Positions 6,780-16,329 of a stretch of 55,481 nt of DNA are shown here, piece after piece; the first letter of the stretch is position 1, and each line of letters begins with the position of its first letter. The notes beneath the pieces are model-generated. The model ran no database searches, was not told the origin of the DNA, and saw only the letters and a list, made by a program, of their open reading frames with translations. This DNA is from an uncultured Oscillospiraceae bacterium (lineage in GTDB: Bacteria; Bacillota; Clostridia; Oscillospirales; Oscillospiraceae). Both the position numbers and the translations under genes were made by a program. The stretch lies in NCBI GenBank assembly GCA_944385535.1, contig CALWXR010000011.1, positions 1 to 55,481 of the forward strand, written 5' to 3'.

Positions 6780-7514
6780 ATGCTGTGTATCGGACTATAT
6801 GAACCTGACATGGAACGCTGCAGAAAAATGCGGGAGCGGATTGTGGGTTACTCCATGCGCTTTGACCTGGATTTCTCTGTTTACTATATTCTCGATGGGG
6901 CGGTGAAGCCGGAGAAATATGCGCCGCAGCTGCATCTGGCCCTTATCTCCATGGATGGGGCCAGGGCCCTGACGCTTGCCTGGGAAATCTACCGGGCAAA
7001 CCCGGATTGCAGAATCGGGTATTATAAATCCGAATCCTGCGATCTGGAGCCCGCCCTGGCTGCCCGGCCTATCAGCTTTTACCGCTGGGAAACAGGTAAC
7101 AGCAGCTTTGATAAAAAATTGGGGGAAATGCTGGAGGACATCCTCTGCACCGGGGAGGTTTTCCGCTACGAGACCAGGAAGACCAGCATGACCCTGCCGG
7201 TACAGGATATTCTGTATTTTCAGAGCAATCTGAAGTATGTGGATATTTTTATGACGGATCCCAGGCAGCAGCGCAGTATTTTTGGCAAGCTGACGGATGT
7301 GGAGCAGCTGCTGGAAGCGCAGGGGCTGCTCCATCGTTTTCTCAGGATCCATAAAAGCTACATCGTTAACCGGCAGCAGGTTTTGATGCTGAATAAATCG
7401 GAGCATCGGCTTGTACTGAAAAACGGCGAACAGCTCCATATATCCAATGTTTACTACCCTATGGTCCAGAAGGCCTTCTCCGGAAAGGAAAGCCGGATAG
7501 AGAATCAAGAATGA
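6780..7514 (+). CDS. LytTR-family transcriptional regulator with degenerate receiver
   Basis: The protein has 244 residues. The C-terminal 110 residues form a LytTR DNA-binding domain, seen in ILYFQSNLKYVDI, the IFGKLTDVEQLL helix and FLRIHKSYIVNR. LytTR proteins bind pairs of short direct repeats upstream of target genes. The N-terminal 110 residues resemble a receiver domain, but the strand that should end in the phosphorylated aspartate reads LHLALISMDG and the usual acidic pocket is not evident. It may therefore respond to something other than a histidine kinase, and no kinase gene is adjacent. It is probably the local regulator of this gene set. It overlaps nothing and has a GGAGGG site. 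Confidence 0.85.
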   Translation: MLCIGLYEPDMERCRKMRERIVGYSMRFDLDFSVYYILDGAVKPEKYAPQLHLALISMDGARALTLAWEIYRANPDCRIGYYKSESCDLEPALAARPISFYRWETGNSSFDKKLGEMLEDILCTGEVFRYETRKTSMTLPVQDILYFQSNLKYVDIFMTDPRQQRSIFGKLTDVEQLLEAQGLLHRFLRIHKSYIVNRQQVLMLNKSEHRLVLKNGEQLHISNVYYPMVQKAFSGKESRIENQE

Positions 7515-7527
7515 AGGAGATGTCGCT

Positions 7528-9561
7528 ATGAAACATCTGCAGCAGCATAAACAGGTGCTGGCACAACTGGCATCACTGATTAGTCAGGAAATGAACTGCG
7601 CGGCAGTGATCTGCCCGGAGAATGTGACTCTGACGGAGGATATGCAGAAAGTCCGTGAAAAGTCCGGAGACAGCTTTGTTGTTCTGGTGATGGGTATGTA
7701 TTCTTCTGGTAAGAGTAGCCTCGTCAATGCCCTGCTGGGTGAGAATCTTTTGCCCACCGGTTTCCTCCCGGAGACGGCGGTGCTGTGCCAGCTGGAATAC
7801 AGCACCGAAAAAAAGATCATCGTCTATCCCAAACCCGATGCTTATGGCGAGAAGCCGCCCATCGTGCTGACCAACCCAACCCCCGAAACCCTGCGCAAGT
7901 ATGCCTCCATTGATAACGAGGCGGGTTTAAACTGCAAGAACTTCACTTCGGAGCGGATAGAGTCCAAGTTTCAGCGGCTGGTGATTCGCTGGCCTCTGGA
8001 AATCCTGAAGGACGGCGTGGTGCTGGTGGATTCCCCAGGCCTGAACGATCCCTATAATAACGACTATATCACCCGCAGCTACCTGCCTGCAGCAGACGCG
8101 GTGATTTATGTTATGAACTCCCTGGTGCCCTACTGCAAGGAAGACCGCAATCAGCTTTCTGCACTGAATACCAAGGGTATGCGCAACATTCTCTTTGGCT
8201 GCACCTATTTTGACCGGGTGGAAAAATCCGGCGTGGAGCAGACTGCCAAAGCGCGGGATTACCTGTACAGCAACGCCCTCCAACATACCGATCTTGATAA
8301 GGAAGGTGTCCATTTCCTTAGCTCCATCCAGGGGCTGGTGGCCAAGCAGGCAGGCAATATGGAGCTGTACCAAAAATCCGGCTTTGAGGGCTTTGAAGAA
8401 TACCTGAGCCGGTATCTGGTGGAGCGCAAGGGCACGGACCAGGTCAAGGCATTCTGTGAGCGGATCGAGATTTATGCCCAGCAGCTGAAGCAGACAGCAA
8501 TAAGCTTGAATGCCGCTGCCGGTATCGATACCGAAAATCTTCAGGCCCGGATCGTGGATGCCGGAAAGCAGCTGTCCGAAATTCAGCTGCAGGCACAAAA
8601 TACGGTGCAGGCCCTCCGGGATACCCTGTCCCAGAGCAAGGAAAGCCTGCGCGCGTTAATCAAAGACCAGCTTATCGCTATGCCGGATCAGGTGTCCCTT
8701 TCCGATTATGAGCCCAAGACCCGGCTTCCCAAGGGCTTTGACAGACTCAATCCTATTTCCGTCAACAAAAAGTCCAAGGAATTTAATGACGAGTGTACCG
8801 AAGAATTTTGCAATCGCGTCAGTCTTCAGGTGAACCAATGGATTGGTTCCGACCTTTCGCCGGAACTGGAGCGAATCGAGCAGGAAGCCATGCGAAATGT
8901 GCTTCAGGATCTGCAGACCATTGCTCAGTCTCTGGAAAATGTGGAGCTGACCATTACCGGCGGCAAGAAAAGCGGTGCATTGGCCCAGACCCTGGGCAGC
9001 ACCGCCCTGAGCGTTGCCCTGGGTCTGCTGATGGGCAGCCCCTATTACGCGGCCATGTCCTCCATGTACGGCATCGGCGCGGCCGTGAAAGGCCTTTCCA
9101 CCTATGTTGGCCTGTCCATTGCCGCAGAAATCGCAAAGCTCTGCTTCAGTATTACGGTTTCCGGTGGTGCCCTGTTCATCGTGTCTACTCTGGCGGATAT
9201 TCTCTTCATTGTGGGTGCCAATGAACGTCGGCAGGAAGCCAAGATTCTGAAGGCCGTGGAAAAGAACGGCAAGGATATGTTCCGCAAAGATAAGTCGCTC
9301 CTTCAGGATAATGTGGATCAGCTGATGGGGCTGGTTGACGGACAGATGGAACAGCTCTGCACTCAGATCCAGAAAGCCCTGGAGGGTGATATCCAGCAAA
9401 AAAAGGATCTGATTGAGGCCGCCATCCAGTCCACCCAGCAGGGTGTGGAAGAAAAGCAGGCAGCGATCGAAAAACGCAAGAACCAGCTGGATATCTTGGA
9501 TCAGGTGCTGCTTGCGGTTCAGACCATCCGTGCCCAGTACGGCATCGGTTCGGACAAATGA
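7528..9561 (+). CDS. Dynamin-like GTPase 1 with membrane hairpin
   Basis: The protein has 677 residues. The GTPase domain shows the P-loop GMYSSGKSS (about 56-64), a switch region FLPETAVLCQL, and the G3 motif DSPGLND near 168. At the usual N/TKxD site the sequence reads CTYFDRVEK, so the lysine is missing. Long helices follow, then a hydrophobic stretch of about 80 residues (roughly 480-560) that could form a membrane-inserting hairpin or two spans, then a C-terminal coiled coil rich in Q, E and K. This is the architecture of bacterial dynamin-like proteins, which bind and remodel membranes on GTP hydrolysis. A second dynamin-like gene lies at 13629; bacterial dynamins often work as pairs. 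Confidence 0.85.
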   Translation: MKHLQQHKQVLAQLASLISQEMNCAAVICPENVTLTEDMQKVREKSGDSFVVLVMGMYSSGKSSLVNALLGENLLPTGFLPETAVLCQLEYSTEKKIIVYPKPDAYGEKPPIVLTNPTPETLRKYASIDNEAGLNCKNFTSERIESKFQRLVIRWPLEILKDGVVLVDSPGLNDPYNNDYITRSYLPAADAVIYVMNSLVPYCKEDRNQLSALNTKGMRNILFGCTYFDRVEKSGVEQTAKARDYLYSNALQHTDLDKEGVHFLSSIQGLVAKQAGNMELYQKSGFEGFEEYLSRYLVERKGTDQVKAFCERIEIYAQQLKQTAISLNAAAGIDTENLQARIVDAGKQLSEIQLQAQNTVQALRDTLSQSKESLRALIKDQLIAMPDQVSLSDYEPKTRLPKGFDRLNPISVNKKSKEFNDECTEEFCNRVSLQVNQWIGSDLSPELERIEQEAMRNVLQDLQTIAQSLENVELTITGGKKSGALAQTLGSTALSVALGLLMGSPYYAAMSSMYGIGAAVKGLSTYVGLSIAAEIAKLCFSITVSGGALFIVSTLADILFIVGANERRQEAKILKAVEKNGKDMFRKDKSLLQDNVDQLMGLVDGQMEQLCTQIQKALEGDIQQKKDLIEAAIQSTQQGVEEKQAAIEKRKNQLDILDQVLLAVQTIRAQYGIGSDK

Positions 9562-9704
9562 AAATAATTCCTCTTGATACCCGGATCGCCCTTGTGAAAG
9601 ATATGGAACGTTTCCCCGTAAATCCAATGCACAAAAAAGAATCATTCTCTCTTCCACAAGGCCTCCCCAAAAAGATTCGACCCAGGAAAGGACATATTCC
9701 ATGA
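9558..9704 (+). CDS. 48-residue basic microprotein coupled to both neighbours
   Basis: The ATG at 9558 overlaps the stop of the dynamin-like gene as ATGA. Its own stop (9702-9704) overlaps the start codon of the next gene (9701) as ATGA. The 48-codon product begins MKIIPLDTRIALVKDMERFP and ends in a lysine- and arginine-rich tail containing KKIRPRKGHIP. Exact coupling on both sides is strong support that it is translated, although its ribosome site is weak, as expected for reinitiation. No family is recognised; it could be a regulator or membrane-surface adaptor of the dynamin-like protein. A random frame spanning this 139-base gap cannot be excluded. Confidence 0.5.
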   Translation: MKIIPLDTRIALVKDMERFPVNPMHKKESFSLPQGLPKKIRPRKGHIP

Positions 9705-10321
9705 AAAATATACTTATCCGATACAATCCTTTTTCCCAGAAAACAGCCCTGCTGATTGACGGCACATCCCAGTCTGCCGAGGGCGGGCGTTTTCAGGAAT
9801 TTGTATTGAAAAATCCCATAGACCGATGGCTGATTCAAGGGGTGAGATCATACCAGCGCTGGGACGGCTTCCTTCCGGAGCTGATGGAGATGCTCAACGA
9901 AGACAACCTGGAAATCCAGTTTGAGGGCACCCGGGATGATGGCATCCGCTTCCGCCATGCACTGCAGCAGCAGCACCGGGCAGCAGAGGATCGGGGCTTT
10001 GACCCTGAACTGTACGCGCTAACAGTTCAGGAGTGGGATCTTTCCCACATCCGGAATGGTCTGCTGGCCTTTTCCAATCAGATGGAGGAAAATCTCCTGA
10101 CCGGGACAGTGCACAAGCGACTGATGCTTTTCAAGGAGGTTCTGAAACAGGAGCCCGGTGTAGAAAATCTGCGGCACTGCCGCACCATGGCTTTGGAAAT
10201 CATCCGGGACTGCTGTGACTTCTGCGCCCAGCAGGAAAATCCCACACCGGATATTCTGATGAAGAAGCACTTCTGGGAAGCAGCCGGTCAGAATATCCAC
10301 CAGATATTCCAGGCATTATGA
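9701..10321 (+). CDS. Unrecognised protein between dynamin-like and HerA-like genes
   Basis: The protein has 206 residues. A beta-rich first 45 residues (MKNILIRYNPFSQKTALLID) is followed by an all-helical remainder with clusters of charged residues and a CCDFC cysteine group near residue 170. No nucleotide-binding or peptidase motif is seen. The ribosome site is AGGAAAGGA. The gene lies directly between the first GTPase and the large HerA-like ATPase, so it may be an adaptor joining them. Confidence 0.7.
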   Translation: MKNILIRYNPFSQKTALLIDGTSQSAEGGRFQEFVLKNPIDRWLIQGVRSYQRWDGFLPELMEMLNEDNLEIQFEGTRDDGIRFRHALQQQHRAAEDRGFDPELYALTVQEWDLSHIRNGLLAFSNQMEENLLTGTVHKRLMLFKEVLKQEPGVENLRHCRTMALEIIRDCCDFCAQQENPTPDILMKKHFWEAAGQNIHQIFQAL

Positions 10322-10340
10322 CAGACGGGAGGCAACGAAC

Positions 10341-13300
10341 ATGACTGATAACCCTGTAATTTTGGAACCGACTCCCGAGGCAATGGAAAAGCTCCGTCAG
10401 GAGAAGGAAAAAGAGGCTTTTGAGCTGGCCAGACAGCGGCAGCAGGAGCTGGAAGAAGTCAATACCGTTATCGCCAAAGCGGATATGTTTGTACGCCGGG
10501 AATACCTGTCTGTGTTGGATCAGGCGAAGATCCTGCCCCTGACCGGCGAGCAGCTGCGCCTCCAGAGTCAGGATGCCTTCCGTTTGATGAAGATGGAGCG
10601 GTTTGTCTACGGCAAGGATGTTTCTGTGGCTCAGAAGCTGCGCAGCGTCTACGGCTGCCTGTCCGGCCAGCCGGTATCCGCTGTTCTGATTCTGGACGGA
10701 CGGGAGGACTGGGTAGACTTCTACTTGGGTGTCTGCGCCGCGGATGCGGACAATGCTCTTTCCAGCTATAAGACTTTCCGCAATTCTCTCAACGGCAGTT
10801 TGCCCGGCTGCCAGTATAAAAACGTTAAAAATTCCGATCTTGTCCAGGTGCTGAAAAATCTGATGCCCGAGGGAGAATCCCTGGCAGTGGCAACGGTGTC
10901 CGGTATGCCTCTGGAGCAGCGCAGCGAGGAGTCTCTCACCACCGAAAAGCTGGATGCACTGGTGGACGGTATGCGCGGCAAGCCCTTCTCCATGGTGCTA
11001 CTGGCCCAGACCATGGGGAAAGCAGAGCTGATTCAGCAGCGGCAGCTGCTGGAACAGCTGTATACCCAAATCTCCCCCATGCAAAAGCAAGACATCACCC
11101 TGTCGGAAAATGAATCCGACAGCTACTGCGTCAATGCCTCCCGAGCTATTTCTGATTCTCTGACCAAAACCAATGGCACCAGTTGGGGAGAATCCTCCTC
11201 TACGGGCACCAGCGAAAACGCCCCTGACGAAGACCAGACCCGGCAGCGGGAAAAGGGACAGGCCATCCGGCAAATGCTGGGTTCTGCGGCAGCTGCAGTC
11301 ATTTCTCTTGCTTTCCCGGAGGTTCGGCTGGGTTATGTGGCGGCGCAGTTTGGTGCCGGCTTGATGAACATGATCCCGCTGCCCAACCCGCCCGGATCTT
11401 CTTCCTCAAGCGAAAATACCACTGTCAATACAGGCGGCCAGGAGAGCGTAGCCGACGGACATTCCGAAACCCTCACCGAAGGCACCTCCACTACCACCGG
11501 AACCACCCGGGGCAAGAGCGTTCAGCGCAGCTTCCAGAACAAATCCACCGTCAATCTGTTGGAGAACATCGACCGCCAGCTGAAGCTGACCGAGCAGCTG
11601 ACCCGGGAGGGCGGCTTCAAGCTGGCAGCCTACTTCATCGCCGGCGACCAGGAGACTGCGGTTTCCGCCGCCAATCTGTATCGGTCCCAGGTCTATGCCT
11701 CCGGAACCGTTACCGATACCTCTCCCATCTGCCGCTGGAAGGAGGAAACCGATATGGCTCTTCTGAAGCAGTATCTGATTCGGGGGCTGCACCCCAGCTT
11801 CTCCTTCGGCGAAAATACGGGCTTCTCCGCCATCCAGGCAGCCCAGCCGATTGCTATGTCGGATATGCCCAACTACTTTGCATTGCCGGAAAAGTCTGTT
11901 CCCGGACTGAATGTATCGGACCATGCCAGCTTCGCCCGGGATGTGCTCACCGGCCTTTCCTGGAAACAGAATGCTCAGCGGGAAGCCCAGATGGGCTGCG
12001 TCTACCACATGGGCCGTCCCGAACAGCACAACCGGGTGGTGCTGGATCTGGATCAGTTGACCAAGCACCTGTTCGTAGCCGGAGCCACCGGTGTGGGCAA
12101 GTCCAATTTCTGCTACCAGCTACTGGACGAGGCCCTTTCCCACGATATCAAGGTGCTGATCGTGGAGCCTGCCAAAGGTGAATATGCCCGGGTCTTCGGC
12201 GGCAGGGATGGCTTCAAGGTTTTCGGCACAAACCTGCGCTATGCGCCCCTGCTGCGGATCAATCCCTTTGCCTTCCCCGATGGCATCCATGTGTGCGAGC
12301 ATATTGACCGGCTGCTGGATATTTTCAAGGCCGCCTGGCCTCTGACCGCCGCTATGCCCGCCATTTTGAAGGACTCCGTAGAGCAGATCTATATGGACAA
12401 GGGCTTTGATATGATCCTGGGTGAACGGCCCGAGGGTGCCCAGTTCCCCAGCTTCGCGGATCTGCTGAAGAAGCTGCCCCAGGTGATTTCCCAGTCTGAC
12501 TACTCCGGTGAAAACAAGGGCAACTATACTGGTGCTCTGGTAACCCGGGTCAAATCCATGACTAACGGCATCTTTGGCACCGTGTTCAGTCCCGATGAGA
12601 TCGGCGATCAGACATTGTTCGATGAAAACTGTATCGTTGATATTTCCCGTGTGGGTTCTGCCGAAACCAAGGCATTGCTTATGGGCGTTCTGGTCATGCG
12701 GCTTTCCGAGTACCGGATGTGCTCCAATGTGGTCAACAGCAAGCTGCGGCATCTGACGCTGCTGGAAGAGGCTCACCACCTGCTCCGCCGGGATACGGGC
12801 GCATCCAGCGAGGGTGTCAACGCAAAGGAGGCATCGGTGGAGATGATTACCAATGCCATTGCTGAAATGCGCACTTACGGCGAGGGCTTTGTCATTGCCG
12901 ACCAGTCTCCTGCGGTGTTGCATCCAGCCGCTATCCGCAATACCCAGACCAAGGCATTCTTCATGCTCCCGGATCAGGAAGACCGGCGCATTGCAGGCAG
13001 CTCCGTTTCACTGGACGAACACCAGAGTCAGGAGCTTTCCAAGCTGCCAACCGGTGTGGCGGTGATGTACCAGAACCGCTGGACCTCTGCCGTACTGTGC
13101 AAGGTGGATCACTTCACCCCGGACAAGGAATCCCCCTATGTACATAAGAGAGTGGATTACTCGATTCGCTGCCGGAATCAGCTGACCCAGGCGCTTGCCC
13201 TGCTGATTAACGGCAAGCTGAAAAAGGAGGATCCCTCCAGCTTCCGACCGGATATGATTGAATCGCTGCAGGGAGATATGACCGGTCATTCCCCCGACAA

Positions 13301-13613
13301 GGCACAGATCATAAAGCGAGTATTTGCAAAACAGCTGGCAGGAGAAAGCTTCCCCAGAAATGACAGCATCTTCCGGGATGTGGAAGACTTGCTGGATATG
13401 AACGCCATTATGATGCACCATGCGGAGCTGACCGAGCTGGATCAGTGGGTGGAGGCCGTTCATACGGATATCCAAAAAGCCGTGGACCTGAATCTCAAGG
13501 AGATTTTCTGTATCGTTTCCCTGAGTCTTCGGGGACGCAGGCAGCTGGACACCAAAAAATTCGGAGATTTTTATACCATGTATTTTGGTTATTGCATGGA
13601 GCATCTGCTGTAA
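10341..13613 (+). CDS. HerA/FtsK-like (DUF87-type) ATPase, 1090 residues
   Basis: The N-terminal 560 residues include a coiled-coil start, a helical region and a low-complexity serine- and threonine-rich linker with glycines (about 350-400). The ATPase core follows: Walker A GATGVGKSN (about 580-588), the HerA-type segment VEPAKGEYARVFG, a region naming INPFAFPDG, and Walker B LTLLEEAHHLL near 806. The sensor segment reads IADQSPAVL. This is the pattern of HerA/DUF87 hexameric motors that move DNA or protein. The long N-terminal extension is unlike HerA of DNA repair, and no NurA nuclease partner is present. A role in powering transport or remodelling for this gene set is inferred. The following dynamin-like gene starts 15 bases after its stop. 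Confidence 0.85.
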   Translation: MTDNPVILEPTPEAMEKLRQEKEKEAFELARQRQQELEEVNTVIAKADMFVRREYLSVLDQAKILPLTGEQLRLQSQDAFRLMKMERFVYGKDVSVAQKLRSVYGCLSGQPVSAVLILDGREDWVDFYLGVCAADADNALSSYKTFRNSLNGSLPGCQYKNVKNSDLVQVLKNLMPEGESLAVATVSGMPLEQRSEESLTTEKLDALVDGMRGKPFSMVLLAQTMGKAELIQQRQLLEQLYTQISPMQKQDITLSENESDSYCVNASRAISDSLTKTNGTSWGESSSTGTSENAPDEDQTRQREKGQAIRQMLGSAAAAVISLAFPEVRLGYVAAQFGAGLMNMIPLPNPPGSSSSSENTTVNTGGQESVADGHSETLTEGTSTTTGTTRGKSVQRSFQNKSTVNLLENIDRQLKLTEQLTREGGFKLAAYFIAGDQETAVSAANLYRSQVYASGTVTDTSPICRWKEETDMALLKQYLIRGLHPSFSFGENTGFSAIQAAQPIAMSDMPNYFALPEKSVPGLNVSDHASFARDVLTGLSWKQNAQREAQMGCVYHMGRPEQHNRVVLDLDQLTKHLFVAGATGVGKSNFCYQLLDEALSHDIKVLIVEPAKGEYARVFGGRDGFKVFGTNLRYAPLLRINPFAFPDGIHVCEHIDRLLDIFKAAWPLTAAMPAILKDSVEQIYMDKGFDMILGERPEGAQFPSFADLLKKLPQVISQSDYSGENKGNYTGALVTRVKSMTNGIFGTVFSPDEIGDQTLFDENCIVDISRVGSAETKALLMGVLVMRLSEYRMCSNVVNSKLRHLTLLEEAHHLLRRDTGASSEGVNAKEASVEMITNAIAEMRTYGEGFVIADQSPAVLHPAAIRNTQTKAFFMLPDQEDRRIAGSSVSLDEHQSQELSKLPTGVAVMYQNRWTSAVLCKVDHFTPDKESPYVHKRVDYSIRCRNQLTQALALLINGKLKKEDPSSFRPDMIESLQGDMTGHSPDKAQIIKRVFAKQLAGESFPRNDSIFRDVEDLLDMNAIMMHHAELTELDQWVEAVHTDIQKAVDLNLKEIFCIVSLSLRGRRQLDTKKFGDFYTMYFGYCMEHLL

Positions 13614-13628
13614 AAGGAGGAAATGCCT

Positions 13629-15476
13629 ATGAAAGCATTCTTGCAGGAGCTCCAGGAGCTGGTGGAGCAGACAGATCTTTCTCAGAAGTCCTATTATCTG
13701 CTGCGCCTAAGCGGCCTGATGAAGCGCCTGGATGATCCCCGGATGAAGCTGGCCATTATCGGCAATTTCAGTTGCGGCAAGAGCACATTTCTCAATGCCC
13801 TGCTGCGGCAGTCCCTGCTGTCCATGTCCAATACCCCCACCACCGCCGTTCCCACCTGGATCGACTGGGAGAGCGCGGAGGATGTACCCCAAATCTGGGT
13901 TAAAGGTCTGGATAATTCTAATTGGGAGATGAACGAATCCGGCAGAAATAGGCTTTTCCGCATGACCGGCATAGCGCCCCCCGGGGAGTCTGGCCCATTG
14001 GTTGACTATCTGACCACCACCACAGCTTTGCTGAACCACATTTCTAAGGTCCGCATTTCCTTCCCCACCCGGCAGAATCTTCAGGGCTTTACCCTCATCG
14101 ATACCCCGGGAGTGAATCCCGGCGATGAGGCGGACGCAGGCCATATCCTCAGCACCCAGGATGTGCTCCGGGATGAGGCGGACGCTGCCATTGTTCTGTT
14201 TCCGTGCTACAATGCCTATACCAAGGATTTTTCGATATTCATGGAGGACAATGCCAGCCATCTGATGGACGATTCCATTTTCATCCTCACAAAGATGGAT
14301 ATGGTGCAGAATCCTAAGGAGCAAACGCAGCTGGTATGGTTCGTCCGGGAGAATTTGAAAAAGAACTTTGAGTTGAAAAATCCTCAGGTCTATGCCTGTT
14401 CCGCCGGTATGGCTTTGGAGCATTATACCGGCTCCGCCCAGGAATCCCGGATCTGGGCAGATGCCTTTGAAGAGATGACCCGAGAGATTTTCGTTTCCCT
14501 GGGTGATCGCAGGCTTCATACTGCCGCCAGACGAACCTCCGGACTGGTTCTGGAGCTGATGACAGATCTGACCGGAGCGGTGGAAGCGCAGCAGAAAATC
14601 CTGGAAGGCTTTCTGAACAACTTACAAACCTATTCCGATAAGGCTTTCCGGGATCATGTGAATGCCCTTACCTTAAACTACAACGCAGGTATCTCCCTGC
14701 GGAGGCTTCTGGCTTCCAAAGCCTCCGCCGATCAGACGTTGGAGGATGTGAGTCGGGAGCTCCGCCGGGGAATCCAGGAGGCTCTAACTTGGAGACAGCT
14801 GAACGGTTTCCTGGAAAAGCAGGCCAGGGATATGGTCATCCAGACCATGCGTCAGGTGATCGACCAATCAAAGGCCGTGGCCGATGATTATGAAACTGCC
14901 TGGAAAAAGGCCTTTGATGATTTGGAGGAAGAGCTCTACAACAGCCTGCATACCTACAATTCCTTCCTGGACAGCGTTCCCGGAAACCGCTGTCCGGATA
15001 TGGCACTGGATCTGCCGGATACGCTGCTGCGGATCCGGATGGATATGGACAAGGCCTTTGCCAATGCCCGGAAGACGCTGGTGAAAACGCAAAAAGAAGC
15101 CGAAAAACTGGCGAAGGGAAGCTGGCTGCCGATCAGCTCCAATCCAGTTGCCCGGATGGTGGTATCCCTGCCGGATCACCGGAGCTACTGCCTGAACACG
15201 GTAGACCGGACACTGAATACCCTCCGGGATCATTTCCGTATGAGCGCATCGAGGGCTGCCCAGATCCTCTTTACGGAGGATACCGATTCGGCAAAGCTTC
15301 TGTCCCAGCTGTATAAACAGAACTATGGGGAAATTTTCCTGTTAAAACAGCCGGATCTGGATGCGTATCGCAGCTCTCTGGAAACCCAGATCCAAAAGCA
15401 AAGCATGCACCTTTCGAAGCTGAAAGCCATGGAGCTGGAGCTTGTCCGGTGGACTGTCAAAACAGAATCGGAATAA
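13629..15476 (+). CDS. Dynamin-like GTPase 2
   Basis: The protein has 615 residues. I chose ATG 13629 because AAGGAGG at 13614-13620 is 8 bases upstream; an ATG at 13623 is too close. The GTPase motifs are complete: P-loop GNFSCGKST (about 43-51), a switch threonine in NTPTTAVPT, DTPGVNPGD near 157 and the specificity motif LTKMD near 220. The rest is helical with a coiled coil, and lacks the long hydrophobic hairpin of the first GTPase. The pair therefore looks like one membrane-inserting and one soluble dynamin-like subunit, a common bacterial arrangement. It is the last gene before a new promoter at 15533. Confidence 0.85.
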   Translation: MKAFLQELQELVEQTDLSQKSYYLLRLSGLMKRLDDPRMKLAIIGNFSCGKSTFLNALLRQSLLSMSNTPTTAVPTWIDWESAEDVPQIWVKGLDNSNWEMNESGRNRLFRMTGIAPPGESGPLVDYLTTTTALLNHISKVRISFPTRQNLQGFTLIDTPGVNPGDEADAGHILSTQDVLRDEADAAIVLFPCYNAYTKDFSIFMEDNASHLMDDSIFILTKMDMVQNPKEQTQLVWFVRENLKKNFELKNPQVYACSAGMALEHYTGSAQESRIWADAFEEMTREIFVSLGDRRLHTAARRTSGLVLELMTDLTGAVEAQQKILEGFLNNLQTYSDKAFRDHVNALTLNYNAGISLRRLLASKASADQTLEDVSRELRRGIQEALTWRQLNGFLEKQARDMVIQTMRQVIDQSKAVADDYETAWKKAFDDLEEELYNSLHTYNSFLDSVPGNRCPDMALDLPDTLLRIRMDMDKAFANARKTLVKTQKEAEKLAKGSWLPISSNPVARMVVSLPDHRSYCLNTVDRTLNTLRDHFRMSASRAAQILFTEDTDSAKLLSQLYKQNYGEIFLLKQPDLDAYRSSLETQIQKQSMHLSKLKAMELELVRWTVKTESE

Positions 15477-15532
15477 AAATACCGTTTGAAGCCGTATTAA
15501 TACCTGTTCGTGTTATTTTTCAATCCCTATGC

Positions 15533-15538
15533 TATAAT
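15533..15538 (+). promoter_or_regulatory. Extended -10 promoter for the C39-like pair
   Basis: TGCTATAAT (15530-15538) is a perfect extended -10 element, 26 bases before the start codon at 15565. No clear -35 is seen at the right spacing, as is often the case with extended -10 promoters. It indicates that the two peptidase-like genes can be made independently of the upstream GTPase genes. Confidence 0.55.
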
Positions 15539-15564
15539 TAAGTCAGAAACAAAAGAGGAACGCA

Positions 15565-16287
15565 ATGGAAATTAAGGAATACCTGGAATCCGAAGGCGTG
15601 ACGGAAGCCCAGCTTTGGGATGCCAGTGAAATTCAGGATGTACCCTCCAGCCTGGAGCCGGAGCTACGTACCGATGTACCCGGCATGGAAAAGGCGATCG
15701 TTTATGGTGACCCTATAGCCCTGGGGGATATCCTGGACATTCATCAGGGCTATGACAACCCCTACGGCGCTATCGGCACCTGCGGGGAGACCACCATTGC
15801 AAACCTTTGCACCATCGCCGGTATGGAGATAACGGAGCCGGAGGTAGTGGCCTATGCTATGGAAAACGGCCTTTGCGAGGAGTATGACCCGATCTATAAA
15901 GGCGGTTCTACCTCCATCTCCCAGCAGATCTCTATTTTAAAGCATTTTCATCTGGAAGCCCACTGTGAAGTCCCTTCCGAGACAGCGGATCCGGATCGGC
16001 TGGCAGCATTGATTGAAGGCGGTTACGGTGTTCTGCTGTGTATAAACTATCCGCTTCTGTACGGCAGAGTTCCCAAGGAGGGCACCGAGGATACCGCCCG
16101 TCACGCGGTATGCCTGACCGGCACCGTCCGCCATATGGACGGCTCTCTGGCTGGCTTTTACATCTGCGACAGCTGGTATCAGAATGAAGATTCAGGCCGG
16201 GTGTTTGTTCCGCTGGACAGAATGAATGCCTGCTATACCAATATCAGCGAGGCCAATGCAGTGATTACCGACAATCCCATCCGGTAA
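15565..16287 (+). CDS. Papain/C39-like cysteine peptidase, copy 1
   Basis: The protein has 240 residues. A catalytic triad fits the C39/papain-like layout: C73 in GTCGETTIAN, H180 in ARHAVCLTG and D202 in YICDSW. The first 60 residues (TDVPGMEKAIVYGDPIALGD) are shared almost exactly with the next gene and form a conserved pro-segment or recognition tail. There is no signal peptide and no membrane span, so it is not a bacteriocin transporter peptidase. Cytoplasmic peptidase or transglutaminase-like activity is inferred; the target is unknown. It is made from its own promoter together with its paralogue. Confidence 0.75.
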   Translation: MEIKEYLESEGVTEAQLWDASEIQDVPSSLEPELRTDVPGMEKAIVYGDPIALGDILDIHQGYDNPYGAIGTCGETTIANLCTIAGMEITEPEVVAYAMENGLCEEYDPIYKGGSTSISQQISILKHFHLEAHCEVPSETADPDRLAALIEGGYGVLLCINYPLLYGRVPKEGTEDTARHAVCLTGTVRHMDGSLAGFYICDSWYQNEDSGRVFVPLDRMNACYTNISEANAVITDNPIR

Positions 16288-16329
16288 CGGTCACAATCGT
16301 TTCCCTACATCTCTTGAGGAGGAATCTAT

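Noticed and set aside
10341-13613. Type IV or type VII secretion ATPase, or the HerA-NurA DNA repair pair
   Set aside because: No NurA nuclease, VirB, WXG100 or EccC-like partners are present, and the long N-terminal region matches none of them. I keep only the HerA/DUF87-like core.
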